Source of the DNA: a virus
IMG/VR virus record: IMGVR_UViG_3300025128_000385
Location: 1-22,108 of that record
Strand: one strand, 5' to 3'
Length of the DNA stretch: 22,108 nt
Shown here piece after piece: positions 7,632-16,047 of the stretch. Both the position numbers and the translations under genes were made by a program. Position 1 is the stretch's first letter, and each line of letters begins with the position of its first letter. Under the pieces are notes generated by a model, which saw only the letters and a program-made list of their open reading frames with translations, was not told where the DNA came from and did no database searches.

Positions 7632-8458
7632 GTGGGTCACCGGGAACTCCAACAGGAGATACTGCGATACGATATCAATCGGAGATGCCAGAAATCATGG
7701 CACGTAAGCTTGGGCTTATGGACCAGGCAGTTAATTTAGCAAAAACAGGACAAGCAGGATCTTATAATCCTACATTACCAACACAACAAGTAGCTGGATT
7801 TACGGGTCAACAAAAAGATGCATTTAATTTAGCTTCACAAGGAGTAGGTGCTTATCAACCTTATATGCAGAATGCTGCATTTTTAGCAAATAGATCGGTT
7901 GATCCTAATGCTTATAAAGATTTCTTAAACCCTTATCAATCTTATGTTACTCAAGGAATTGAAGACCAATTTGCTAAAGCACAGAACGATGCAAATATGC
8001 AAGCATCTAAAGCTGGCGCATTTGGTGGAGCAAGACAAGGAATTCAAAGTGCTGAATTAGCAAGCCAACAAGCACAAGCAGTTGGTTCATCTTTAGCGCA
8101 AGGCTATGGACAAGCACAACAAACAGCAAATCAAGTATATGGTCAAGGTGCACAACAACAAGCAGCATTAGGTCAACAAGCACAGCAAATGAATATGGGA
8201 GATATTTCAACCTTAATGCAGACTGGTGGAGCACAACAACAATTAAAACAACAAGAGTATGATGCAGACTATAGACAACAAATACAACAAATGTATGAAC
8301 CTTATCAGCGTATGGGCTTTGTTTCAGACATTTTCCAAGGTGCACCTACAAGTGCGTCGTCTTTGGCTATGGCTACAACACCACAAGCTAATCCTCTTGC
8401 ACAAGCAGTAGGAGCAGGTATAACTGGTTTAGCAGCATACGAATCATTTAAAGATTAA
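7628..8458 (+). CDS. Putative internal / DNA-transfer virion protein (AGAFGGAR type)
   Basis: This is a 276-aa Gln/Ala-rich protein. Residues about 97-145 read NPYQSYVTQGIEDQF, then a helix to AGAFGGARQG and IQSAELASQQ. The 'NPY...AGAFGGxRxG...E' arrangement is typical of a widespread podovirus protein often labelled DNA transfer or injection protein (P22 gp7/gp20-like by position). The middle (about 150-215) is a long Q/A-rich helix that would form a coiled coil or assemble into a tube. The C-terminus has a Gly/Ala hydrophobic stretch (AVGAGITGLAAY). There is no signal peptide. It probably leaves the capsid with the DNA and helps build the ejection channel. Family by motif; exact role inferred. 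Confidence 0.58.
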   Translation: MSGSPGTPTGDTAIRYQSEMPEIMARKLGLMDQAVNLAKTGQAGSYNPTLPTQQVAGFTGQQKDAFNLASQGVGAYQPYMQNAAFLANRSVDPNAYKDFLNPYQSYVTQGIEDQFAKAQNDANMQASKAGAFGGARQGIQSAELASQQAQAVGSSLAQGYGQAQQTANQVYGQGAQQQAALGQQAQQMNMGDISTLMQTGGAQQQLKQQEYDADYRQQIQQMYEPYQRMGFVSDIFQGAPTSASSLAMATTPQANPLAQAVGAGITGLAAYESFKD

Positions 8459-8468
8459 AAGGAGAACC

Positions 8469-10988
8469 ATGGCGGGGAATACTTTAAACAGACCTTTATT
8501 TAAAAAAGGACCAGACGGTCAAATGCGACAAGCATATAGATTTGGTGGTTTTGGGAACATATTTAAATATGGTTTTAAAAATGCATTTCAAAAAGATCCA
8601 CAGTTTGAAATGTTTAATTATAAAGATAATCCTCCTATAACTTATGTTGATGAGTTTGGTGAAACCAAAACACTTAACACTCAAGAAGTACTTCCTAAAG
8701 ATGTAAACAATCAACAAAATATTTATGGTCAAGATTTAGATGATAGTTTTTATAACATGGACTCTACAATGGAAAACATGCGTAATAAAAACAAAAACAA
8801 TCCTCCTATTTTTGAAAGAACAGAAGAGATTACTGAAACTGATTTGTTTGGTAATAAAAAAACGATTCCTGGAACTACTAAATTTAATGCAGCCAATATC
8901 TACAATGCACCTTTTACTAACTTTGGTACGCTTAAAGAACGTTGGAGAACTATGGATCCTGCAACTAAAAAGAAAGCAGTAAAAAACATTATTGCAACAG
9001 GAACTATTTACAGCATGTTCCCTGATTGGTTAAAAGATGATCCAGTAGCAAAAGAGATAGAGATTGAAAGTGTAAGTCAAACTTTTGAAGAACAAGGATT
9101 ACCTACTCCAGCATTATCTTATGAAGAAGCTACAACATGGGGACCGGAAGGTGACCCTTCAGTTACTATGGCCGGAATGGAAGAGTTTGTAGCTATGTCA
9201 GATGAAGAAATTGCAAACAAGGAAAAAGAATTACAAGAAGAAAAATCAATATTAGATTCTAGTTCTAACTCAGCAGTTACTAACAATGATGATGCCGATG
9301 ATTTAAATACTAATAAAGGTGAAAGTAATTTAGCACCTGGTGTAGAAGAAGAATCTGCATCAATGGGGTACAGTAATGAAACACAAGCAGATAAAATTTT
9401 AAATAAAGGATTTGATTTAACAGGAGCTTATGCTGCTGAAGATCCTGACATAGAAATTAAAAGTATTGAAAATACAAAAGCAGAGCTTATGTCTTTAATG
9501 GGTGACGATAGTAAAATGATGAACACAATGATGTTAATGCAATTAGGTTTATCTTTGATGAGTGGTAAAACTAATAGACCTGGTTTAGGTGGTTTTTTAG
9601 ATGTAGCAGCAACAGCTGGTAAAGAAATATTACCAATAGCAATGCAAAATTTAGCTAACAAAACAAAGCAAGAAAAAGAAATTGCACTTGCAGCGTATGA
9701 AATATACCGTGATGAAGTTACATCTAAAAATAAAAGAATAAGTGACATAGAAGATTTTTACACAAAAGAACTTATTAAAAAAGAATTTGAAGGTAACGAA
9801 CCTAAAGGAACTTTACGTCAAGTTATGATGAAAGAAACAATTCAGTTACCTGATGGACAAAGTTACACACAATGGAATCCTCTTGATCAAGTATTTGATA
9901 AAGGTGAACGTGCTGCATATTATTTAGAACTTTCTAGAAATGGTGATCCAGAAAAAGGAATTCAACCAGGTGATATTCGCATTAGTAGTGACTTAGATAA
10001 CGCTGCAGCTTCGGCAGGCAATGATCCTTACCAAGGAGATTTAACTAAATCACAACGTGGACAACATTTAGCTTTAGCTTCAGTATTTGAAGCAGCGTTG
10101 CCAGATGCACTAAACATACAAATGAATCCTAAGTTTGGATTGTATTCTGGTAATTTACCAACAGGTGTTACTGGTGATATGGTTTCTAGAATTAGAACAC
10201 TAACTAGGGAATCAAAACAATTTGTTGATGCTTTTGGTTTAAGTAATGTCGTAAGTTGGTTTGACAACACCGGTAAATCAAGTATGGCAGCTTTAGATGT
10301 TCAAGTAAAAAACAACATGATTATGTCAGGATCCATGGCTAACACAGTATCTGAAACAGGATCAAAAGATATATATGTAGGAGAAGCAGAAGGGCCAGAC
10401 GGAAATTTAATGCCAGGTGAATGGGCAACAGATGCTTATGTTCAAAATTTAATTTCTAATCCTTCACTAGATGTTGTAGAACAAATACAAAATAGATTAG
10501 GTTTTTTGGCAGCTCGTTTGAAACAGCCAACTGGTCGTCTACTTGCTGATACTATTAGACGTTCAATTTTAGAAGTTCAATTAAAAGGATTTGGAACTGG
10601 TGATAAAGAACAGGTTGCAAACAAACTACATCAATTTACAAAAGATTTATACCAGCAATATGTTAAACACTCTTTGCTTGGTGGTAGCAGAATAACTGAC
10701 TCATGGGCCGTGGACCCAGGTATTTACGGGAAAGAAAGAATTACAATTAAAGATTATCAAGATGGTTATTATAACTTTATTGGTGGATCAGAAAATAGTC
10801 CTAACTTGCCTATTGATATGAGTTGGGTTAATGTAAGCGATAGTATTAAAAGTTCAGCGCCAGCGTATTCTTCTGATTCTAACAGTAATATAGATGCGGT
10901 GGGCCCTGTTAACTTTTTTAATTTATATAACAAATGGCTACCAGATAGTAATCAAACTTTTGGTAATCAAGGATACCAAGGAAACTAA
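8469..10988 (+). CDS. Large putative internal virion protein (839 aa)
   Basis: This is an 839-aa protein with no named domain that I can recognise. The N-terminus (NTLNRPLFKKGPDGQMRQAY) is a basic, Pro-containing opening common in marine-phage internal virion proteins. Residues about 345-420 hold a Met-rich hydrophobic helix (MMNTMMLMQLGLSLMSG), a Gly-rich turn and a long charged helix to IYRDE, a candidate membrane-active or tube-forming segment. An acidic low-complexity stretch precedes it (about 235-310). The C-terminal 450 residues look globular. An AAAAGGAG Shine-Dalgarno (8457-8464) lies 4 nt before the ATG, so translation here is re-initiated strongly. Size, position after the DNA-transfer protein and coupling (TAATG) with another giant gene suggest an ejectosome component. 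Confidence 0.5.
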   Translation: MAGNTLNRPLFKKGPDGQMRQAYRFGGFGNIFKYGFKNAFQKDPQFEMFNYKDNPPITYVDEFGETKTLNTQEVLPKDVNNQQNIYGQDLDDSFYNMDSTMENMRNKNKNNPPIFERTEEITETDLFGNKKTIPGTTKFNAANIYNAPFTNFGTLKERWRTMDPATKKKAVKNIIATGTIYSMFPDWLKDDPVAKEIEIESVSQTFEEQGLPTPALSYEEATTWGPEGDPSVTMAGMEEFVAMSDEEIANKEKELQEEKSILDSSSNSAVTNNDDADDLNTNKGESNLAPGVEEESASMGYSNETQADKILNKGFDLTGAYAAEDPDIEIKSIENTKAELMSLMGDDSKMMNTMMLMQLGLSLMSGKTNRPGLGGFLDVAATAGKEILPIAMQNLANKTKQEKEIALAAYEIYRDEVTSKNKRISDIEDFYTKELIKKEFEGNEPKGTLRQVMMKETIQLPDGQSYTQWNPLDQVFDKGERAAYYLELSRNGDPEKGIQPGDIRISSDLDNAAASAGNDPYQGDLTKSQRGQHLALASVFEAALPDALNIQMNPKFGLYSGNLPTGVTGDMVSRIRTLTRESKQFVDAFGLSNVVSWFDNTGKSSMAALDVQVKNNMIMSGSMANTVSETGSKDIYVGEAEGPDGNLMPGEWATDAYVQNLISNPSLDVVEQIQNRLGFLAARLKQPTGRLLADTIRRSILEVQLKGFGTGDKEQVANKLHQFTKDLYQQYVKHSLLGGSRITDSWAVDPGIYGKERITIKDYQDGYYNFIGGSENSPNLPIDMSWVNVSDSIKSSAPAYSSDSNSNIDAVGPVNFFNLYNKWLPDSNQTFGNQGYQGN

Positions 10989-13900
10989 TGGCTGAAACAG
11001 ATAGAAATTTAAAATTAAATCCTATTTCAACAAATCAATTATCAAGTTTAATAGTTGGCGATGCAGGGTTACCTAAAAACATAGGACAACCTGAGGGCAC
11101 TGAATTAGAATATTTGACTGAAGGTAACATTCCTATTTCTCAACAAGAAAAAAACATTAGAGAAATAAGAAAAACATTTGGTGATAAGAAAAATGAAATA
11201 CTCTCTAGCTTTTGGGATTCTATTAAAGGTGGTTCGCAAACAGCTTTTGATTTATATAATTACGGACCTAAAGGACCTCCTAAAGAAGTAGTTGAACAAC
11301 GTGCCATAGAAGCACAACAACAATTAGAAATTATAAAAAATCAACAAGCTAACGCAGAATTAAATGCAGAAAAATTAGCAAACCGTCCTGACATTAGAGA
11401 AGTACGTGCACAGATTTCACAAATTATTGCAGCGGCAGAAAAAAGAGAACAATTAGAGCCAGGTTCAGTTAATCAAGATGAGTTAGAACAAGACTTAGTT
11501 AAGTTTGGTTATGAAATGGGATACACACCACGTGAGATACAAGGTGGGCCAGATGTACAAGCGCAATTAATGCCTGATCCTTTTGGATTAGCTACAAGCA
11601 GCCCTGATCCTTTTCCAGAAGGTAAGTTAGCTGCAGAAATAACTGCATCTATTGGTGGTAACATTCTAGGATATAGAATTGGTGCTAAAGCTTTTGGTAC
11701 TGGTGCAATGAGAGGATTGCGTGCGACCCCAGGACCTTTCTGGGCTAGAATTGGTGGAGCAATGGTAGGTGGTTTTACATCGGTCATGGCTGCTAATTAT
11801 GGATATGAAACATCTTTAGACATTATGAATCAAGCAGGTGTCTTTGGAGAAAAAGGAATTAATAGACCTGATCAATCAGAAAGAATTATGAATGCTATGA
11901 ATGCCGGTGAGTTTGATGCTAAAATAACTTTAGGTACAGCAGCTTTCATTCCTGGAATTCAAATGTTTAGAAACTTAACACGTGCCTCATTAGGTGCCGG
12001 AAAAAATGAAATGCGTATGGCAGAAATTTCACAAGCACTAAGTAAAAAATTTATGAAGCCTGGAACTTATGAATACCCTGGTTTAGGTAAATTTAAAGTT
12101 ACAAAAGAAGGCGATGCTATACTAGGTATTTCTGACATTACAAGATTTGGCGGTATTAGAACTGTTAAACAAACACTAGGTAAGTTTCCAATTATCTCTG
12201 GTGGTATCACAGGAAACCTTAGAATTAAAGCTACTAAATTAAATCAAATTTTAACAAATATGAGTGACTCAATTGGTCCTTACATGACATATGCAAGACT
12301 ATCTGAGATTACACAACCTGCTGCTTTTGCAACTGCTACTAAATACAATAAACATTTAGCTGAGCTTGCGGACAATTGGACCAAGACTGCCGATTCATTT
12401 GGTGATCTTGTTGTAATAGGTGGTGGCCACATGGACCCTAAAGGTATTGCTAAACAATTTATTTTATCAGTAGATAATAAAGTTGGTGTAGGTTTAGAAG
12501 GTAAAATATTACCTACTCCTAAATCTTATCCAGTAAAAAAATGGTTAGAAGAAAACTTTTTATTAAATGCTGACGCTATTAGTTATGCAAGATCAAAAGA
12601 AATTTTAACAAAAGAACTTCCAGATTTAATGAAACAAGTGGGAGAAGATGGTTGGTCTTTACAATTTGTACAAGATTTTAAACAAGCATTTGAAAGAACA
12701 ATGGCAACGTCTCCTAAGAGTGCGGAAGTATTGGCAGCTAAAGAAGCATTTGACCAAGCTTATTCTAATGGTAAATTATTGTTTGATACACCTATAGCTA
12801 AAGCTTTAGGAATACAAGGTATGGATATGTATGGCTACCGTGTTAAAATGTTAAAACAAGGTACAAAGTTTTCTGATCAATTATTAAAGACTGCTAAATT
12901 TATGGAGTCTCCTGAAGCTATGAAAAATTTTCATCGTTTAGTAGGTGATGATATCTTTAGAGCTTCTTTAAGAAGACACATGGACGTAGCTTATAAAAGC
13001 GCACTTAAACCATTTAAAGGTCAATCAGAAATTGATTCATTATTTAGTGGATTTTTAAGAGGTGTTGATGATCCTAGAAAATTTACTCCTAAGGGACAAG
13101 AAGCATCTTTTTTAGATGTAGATTTATTTAAAAAGAATTTAGGAATACTAGAACCTGGCACCAATCAATTTCAAACATTAAATGAAGCATTTAAATTAGC
13201 TTCACGTGGTTATACACCTGGTAGCAAATTACCTTCGTGGGCAAAAACAGGTTCATCAGAATTAATTGATGCTGGCGCTAGAGAAGATACAGTTAGAATT
13301 TTAGCAGATGGTGCTAGAAAATATGGTGTTGTAGGTAGAATGCCTAATACTCAAGAAATTTTAGAGTTTACTCAAGTATTAGAAAAATCTTTTGCTGGAG
13401 GTATACCAGATATTAGTACATTCATAGCAAGACGTGCACAAATTTCAGGATTACGTGGAGCCCTTAGAGCTTTTACTCCTGGTGCAAAAACAGGAGTTGC
13501 TGGTTCAGGAGCTGGTGCTCTATTAGGATCTTCTTTATTTAGCACAGTAATGTTTTCATTACTTGCTAGATCAACTGGTAAAGTATTAACTAATCCAGTT
13601 AACATGAAAGCTTTTAAATATTTAATTGACCCTAACACTCCTAAAAATTCTGTTGCAGCAGCAAGAGCTTTAGAAGTAATAGGAATTAATTTTAAAAGTG
13701 ATTTAGATGATTTAGATCGTACATTAGCTAGCATAGAAGCAGAGCAATTAAGAAACAATGATATTCAAAACTTTAAACAAACTATTAATCAACCACCTAC
13801 TAATAATCAAAACATGATGAAAGAGTTTGAAAAAAGAAAAGAACAAATTAATCAATACCAGAAACAAAGACAATTTAATGAACAACGTGAGCAATCCATA

Positions 13901-14137
13901 CAGCCCACAGTTGTCGGAGCTAATCAAGCTTCGTCTTCGCCAACGTCTACGGCAGGTTCGCCTGTCGTAGGCTCATCTATTGCCAATAATACAACAATGA
14001 ATCCTAATGCTGCTGCAAGTTTATACACTGGAAACACTGATGCTGCTTTAGCAATGCAGTTTGGAAACCCTACTGGTACTACTAATCAAATGCCTAGACA
14101 AGCTGCTCAAGGTGGAATTATTTCTTTAATATCATGA
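10988..14137 (+). CDS. Very large putative internal virion protein (1049 aa)
   Basis: This is the longest gene of the window, 1049 aa. Helical and charged through residue 200, it then has a Gly/Ala-rich hydrophobic region (about 211-271; ASIGGNILGYRIGAKAFG and ARIGGAMVGGFTSVMA). A long helical body follows, then a second hydrophobic stretch (about 838-865; GAGALLGSSLFSTVMFSLLA). The last 130 residues are Gln/Asn-rich coiled coil plus a Ser/Thr/Ala linker ending AAQGGIISLIS, an ending I recall in several marine-phage proteins. Large internal proteins with membrane segments form the trans-envelope channel in T7-like phages (gp15/gp16). No transglycosylase motif is evident. The start overlaps the previous stop (TAATG). 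Function is inferred from size, segments and place. Confidence 0.52.
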   Translation: MAETDRNLKLNPISTNQLSSLIVGDAGLPKNIGQPEGTELEYLTEGNIPISQQEKNIREIRKTFGDKKNEILSSFWDSIKGGSQTAFDLYNYGPKGPPKEVVEQRAIEAQQQLEIIKNQQANAELNAEKLANRPDIREVRAQISQIIAAAEKREQLEPGSVNQDELEQDLVKFGYEMGYTPREIQGGPDVQAQLMPDPFGLATSSPDPFPEGKLAAEITASIGGNILGYRIGAKAFGTGAMRGLRATPGPFWARIGGAMVGGFTSVMAANYGYETSLDIMNQAGVFGEKGINRPDQSERIMNAMNAGEFDAKITLGTAAFIPGIQMFRNLTRASLGAGKNEMRMAEISQALSKKFMKPGTYEYPGLGKFKVTKEGDAILGISDITRFGGIRTVKQTLGKFPIISGGITGNLRIKATKLNQILTNMSDSIGPYMTYARLSEITQPAAFATATKYNKHLAELADNWTKTADSFGDLVVIGGGHMDPKGIAKQFILSVDNKVGVGLEGKILPTPKSYPVKKWLEENFLLNADAISYARSKEILTKELPDLMKQVGEDGWSLQFVQDFKQAFERTMATSPKSAEVLAAKEAFDQAYSNGKLLFDTPIAKALGIQGMDMYGYRVKMLKQGTKFSDQLLKTAKFMESPEAMKNFHRLVGDDIFRASLRRHMDVAYKSALKPFKGQSEIDSLFSGFLRGVDDPRKFTPKGQEASFLDVDLFKKNLGILEPGTNQFQTLNEAFKLASRGYTPGSKLPSWAKTGSSELIDAGAREDTVRILADGARKYGVVGRMPNTQEILEFTQVLEKSFAGGIPDISTFIARRAQISGLRGALRAFTPGAKTGVAGSGAGALLGSSLFSTVMFSLLARSTGKVLTNPVNMKAFKYLIDPNTPKNSVAAARALEVIGINFKSDLDDLDRTLASIEAEQLRNNDIQNFKQTINQPPTNNQNMMKEFEKRKEQINQYQKQRQFNEQREQSIQPTVVGANQASSSPTSTAGSPVVGSSIANNTTMNPNAAASLYTGNTDAALAMQFGNPTGTTNQMPRQAAQGGIISLIS
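13945..13972 (+). other. Strong intragenic RNA hairpin with UUCG loop
   Basis: The strand folds as GTCTACGGCAGG-TTCG-CCTGTCGTAGGC: 12 consecutive pairs, two of them G·U, closed around a TTCG tetraloop. It lies in the codons of the Ser/Thr/Ala linker near the 3' end of the 1049-aa gene, about 160 bases before the lysis genes, in a patch visibly richer in G and C than its surroundings. No T-run follows (GCTCATCTATTGCC), so it is not a standard intrinsic terminator. It could be an RNA-processing or stabilising element for the lysis transcript, or a chance of linker codons. Confidence 0.6.
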
Positions 14138-14340
14138 GCATTAGAGACGCAATATGGGTAGTAGGAATCTTTATAGCACTAGGTGCTACATGGGGCATGA
14201 CATCACAACGTGTTAGTGCAATGGAAAAAGACATGGATAGAATAGAAGAAGCTTTAATGATGTTCACCAAAATAGAATCAAGAATCGCTGTTATAGAGAC
14301 AGAGGTTAAAAACATAAATAAAAAATTAGATAGATTATAA
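14134..14340 (+). CDS. Single-TM coiled-coil protein, lysis-region (holin/spanin-like?)
   Basis: This 68-aa protein has one N-terminal membrane segment (about 6-22, AIWVVGIFIALGATWGM) and a charged heptad coiled coil from residue 27 to the end (MEKDMDRIEEALMMF, then IESRIAVIETEVKNINKKLD). The arrangement resembles an i-spanin (Rz-like, though shorter than usual) or an XhlA-like holin accessory turned around. Two genes downstream lies the GH108 endolysin, which lacks a signal peptide and would need a holin, so a lysis role is reasonable. It overlaps the 1049-aa gene by ATGA and the next gene by TAATG. A virion-linked anchor protein is the alternative. Confidence 0.5.
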   Translation: MSIRDAIWVVGIFIALGATWGMTSQRVSAMEKDMDRIEEALMMFTKIESRIAVIETEVKNINKKLDRL

Positions 14341-14849
14341 TGGCTGGACCAAAACACAGAAGAAAATTACAGCCAAGAAGTATGCAAGCTAATATTAATA
14401 GCTTTAATAATCGAATAAGAAGAGATCCTGATTCTATATATCGAACACGTTCTCCTGCAGGAAATCAATATGAGACGAGACGTTTTAATGTTGTAGATTC
14501 AAATACAACTCATGGGATGAGATATAAGGGGGGTAGTAATCAAGAAGACATCCTTAAATCTAGTTATTTTAGTAATTCATATTTTACTAATCCTGAAACA
14601 GGAAATAAAATGGGTAATTCTGTTACTTTTTTTGAAGGCCCTGATAGAGAATGGGGTGAATCACGACACATTTATCCTGATGCCAGTGGTTATGGACAAA
14701 CATGGGATTCAGAAGGCAATGAATCTTATTATCCAATACAATTAAAAGGACCACAAACATGGAACTATGATCCTGGTAGTTCAGGTATAATGGGATTACA
14801 AATAGCAAATCCATATAAAAAATGGTATAATAACTTTGGGGGTATTTAA
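14340..14849 (+). CDS. Hypothetical protein between TM peptide and endolysin
   Basis: This is a 169-aa protein not recognised. The N-terminus is basic (GPKHRRKLQPR and NNRIRRD). The rest is rich in Tyr, Asn, Ser, Gly and Trp with short strand-turn patterns (TFFEGPDREWGESRHIYPD, SGYGQTWDSEGNESYYP) and no membrane segment or signal peptide. It ends with ANPYKKWYNNFGGI. Both ends are coupled to neighbours by TAATG. It sits in the lysis cassette but shows no lysis motif; a small virion protein is equally possible. Confidence 0.45.
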   Translation: MAGPKHRRKLQPRSMQANINSFNNRIRRDPDSIYRTRSPAGNQYETRRFNVVDSNTTHGMRYKGGSNQEDILKSSYFSNSYFTNPETGNKMGNSVTFFEGPDREWGESRHIYPDASGYGQTWDSEGNESYYPIQLKGPQTWNYDPGSSGIMGLQIANPYKKWYNNFGGI

Positions 14850-15355
14850 TGAAACATAATTATGAACACTGCTTAAAAACAATTTTACATCATGAAGGTG
14901 GATATGTTAATCACCCCAAGGACCCAGGTGGAGAAACTAATCTTGGTGTAACTAAAAGAGTTTACGAAGAACATGGTGGCACAAAAGACATGAAAGATTT
15001 AACAGTGGAAGACGTAGCGCCAATTTACAAAAAAGGTTATTGGGATAAAATGAAATGTGATGATCTACCTTCTGGCTTAGATCTATGTGTATTTGATTTT
15101 GGTGTTAATGCCGGTCCAGGTAGAGCAGCAAAATATCTTCAGACATTAGTAGGCACTAAAGCAGATGGTGGCATTGGACCTATGACTCTTGCAAAAGTAG
15201 ACGAATATATTAACAAATTTAATGTTGCGCATGCTATTGATCACTACCAAAATAATAGACAAAAATACTATGAAGAATTATCTACTTTTGATACCTTTGG
15301 AAAAGGTTGGACAAGAAGAGTAGAGGAAACTACCAAATTAGCATTAGAAATTTAG
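14849..15355 (+). CDS. Endolysin, GH108 N-acetylmuramidase
   Basis: This is a 168-aa protein matching the glycosyl hydrolase 108 lysozyme family in length and layout. It cleaves the N-acetylmuramic acid-N-acetylglucosamine bond of peptidoglycan to release progeny. The catalytic motif is E16-G-G-Y-V-N-H-P-x-D-P-G-G-x-T-N-x-G-V-T-K (16-36), with Glu16 the general acid. The second half has FDFGVNAGPGRAAKYLQTL and DGGIGPMTL, the C-terminal peptidoglycan-binding-like part usual in this family, and it ends F-GKGWTRRV. There is no signal peptide, so it needs a holin. The ATG overlaps the preceding stop (TAATG). It is the last gene of the left-hand block. Confidence 0.92.
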   Translation: MKHNYEHCLKTILHHEGGYVNHPKDPGGETNLGVTKRVYEEHGGTKDMKDLTVEDVAPIYKKGYWDKMKCDDLPSGLDLCVFDFGVNAGPGRAAKYLQTLVGTKADGGIGPMTLAKVDEYINKFNVAHAIDHYQNNRQKYYEELSTFDTFGKGWTRRVEETTKLALEI

Positions 15356-15373
15356 TCTAATTTGTGGTATAAT
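15345..15373 (+). promoter_or_regulatory. Putative extended -10 promoter for replication block
   Basis: A perfect TATAAT (15368-15373) is preceded by TGG (15365-15367), giving an extended -10 (TGnTATAAT). TAGAAA (15345-15350, four of six matches to TTGACA) lies 17 bp upstream. The predicted start of transcription (about 15379-15381) falls on the GTG start codon of the nuclease gene. The -10 is embedded in a palindrome annotated separately. Confidence 0.55.
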
Positions 15374-15378
15374 ACCAC
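15364..15378. repeat. Palindrome over the -10 box (operator candidate)
   Basis: GTGGTAT-A-ATACCAC: two perfect 7-base arms around one central base, containing the whole TATAAT. Placement between the lysis block and the replication block, and right at the presumed start of transcription, makes it a candidate binding site for a dimeric repressor, host or phage. A single-base loop makes an RNA hairpin unlikely. Confidence 0.5.
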
Positions 15379-16047
15379 GTGCAATTAATACAGAAATATA
15401 ATTACGCAGAACTTAAAAGACAGGATGGAGATTCCCGTCTATATCTTACACCTGATGGTGAGTCATTACCTTCAGTCACAACTATATTAAATAAAACTAA
15501 GGATAAATCTTTCCTAAAAAAATGGCGCGCTAAAGTAGGAGAGGCTGCTGCTGAAAAAATTATATCTGATGCCGGTAAAATTGGAACCGCGCTCCACCTA
15601 TATATAGAACGTTTAGTGAACGGAGAAAAGTACGCAGATCTTACTGAGATAGGGATTCAAGCTGAAAAAATGGCAAAGAAAATAATTGAAGAAGCTGGTG
15701 CCGATATAACAGATGTATACGGCTCAGAAGTTCATTTATATTATCCAAATAAATATGCCGGAACTGCTGACATGATTGCTATGTATAAAGACAAGCCAAC
15801 TATCATAGATTTTAAACAAACTAATAGACCAAAGAAACGTGAGTGGATACAAGACTATCTCATGCAACTAGCTGCATACGCCCAGGCACACAACGCTTTA
15901 TTTAATACAGAAATTGAACAAGGTGTAGTTTTAATGTGTTCTCGTGATTTAACGTTTCAACGTTTTGAATTGACAGGGGAAAAGTTTACTAGAGCTTCTG
16001 ATGCTTTTATGAAAAAATTAGATTTATATAATCAAAGTATTCTTTAA
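15379..16047 (+). CDS. PD-(D/E)XK nuclease, RecB/MGME1-like
   Basis: This 222-aa protein carries the full motif set of a Cas4/RecB/MGME1-type nuclease: LPSVTTIL (30-37), GTALHLYIE with His73, Glu117, GTAD131, IIDFKQ with Asp144 and Lys146, and YLMQLAAY (160-167) with Gln163. It should cut or degrade DNA with a metal ion, acting as a phage replication/recombination exonuclease. The start is taken as GTG 15379 because an in-frame stop lies at 15370-15372 and the next in-frame Met is near residue 98, after the His motif. There is no Shine-Dalgarno, so the message may be leaderless. It converges with the helicase gene and overlaps it by four bases at the stops. Confidence 0.82.
   Translation: MQLIQKYNYAELKRQDGDSRLYLTPDGESLPSVTTILNKTKDKSFLKKWRAKVGEAAAEKIISDAGKIGTALHLYIERLVNGEKYADLTEIGIQAEKMAKKIIEEAGADITDVYGSEVHLYYPNKYAGTADMIAMYKDKPTIIDFKQTNRPKKREWIQDYLMQLAAYAQAHNALFNTEIEQGVVLMCSRDLTFQRFELTGEKFTRASDAFMKKLDLYNQSIL

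Noticed and set aside
8740-8982. 80-codon + strand frame inside the 839-aa gene
   Set aside because: Alternative-frame shadow with Leu/Ile/Lys-rich composition and no ribosome site.
13372-13758. 128-codon minus-strand open frame
   Set aside because: Antisense to the 1049-aa gene, composition of a shadow frame, no supporting signals.
13945-13972. tRNA arm or attachment-site remnant (GGTTCGCC-like)
   Set aside because: The stem is 12 bp around a 4-base loop; a T-arm needs 5 bp around a 7-base loop, and no acceptor or anticodon arms are nearby.
14803-14831. TGGTATAAT (extended -10) just before the endolysin gene
   Set aside because: It has the same nine bases as the promoter at 15365, but lies in Trp-Tyr-Asn codons with a poor -35 (TAGCAA). 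TATAAT is frequent in DNA this AT-rich.
15356-15378. Intrinsic terminator after the endolysin gene
   Set aside because: The palindrome has a one-base loop and no T-run; promoter/operator fits better.
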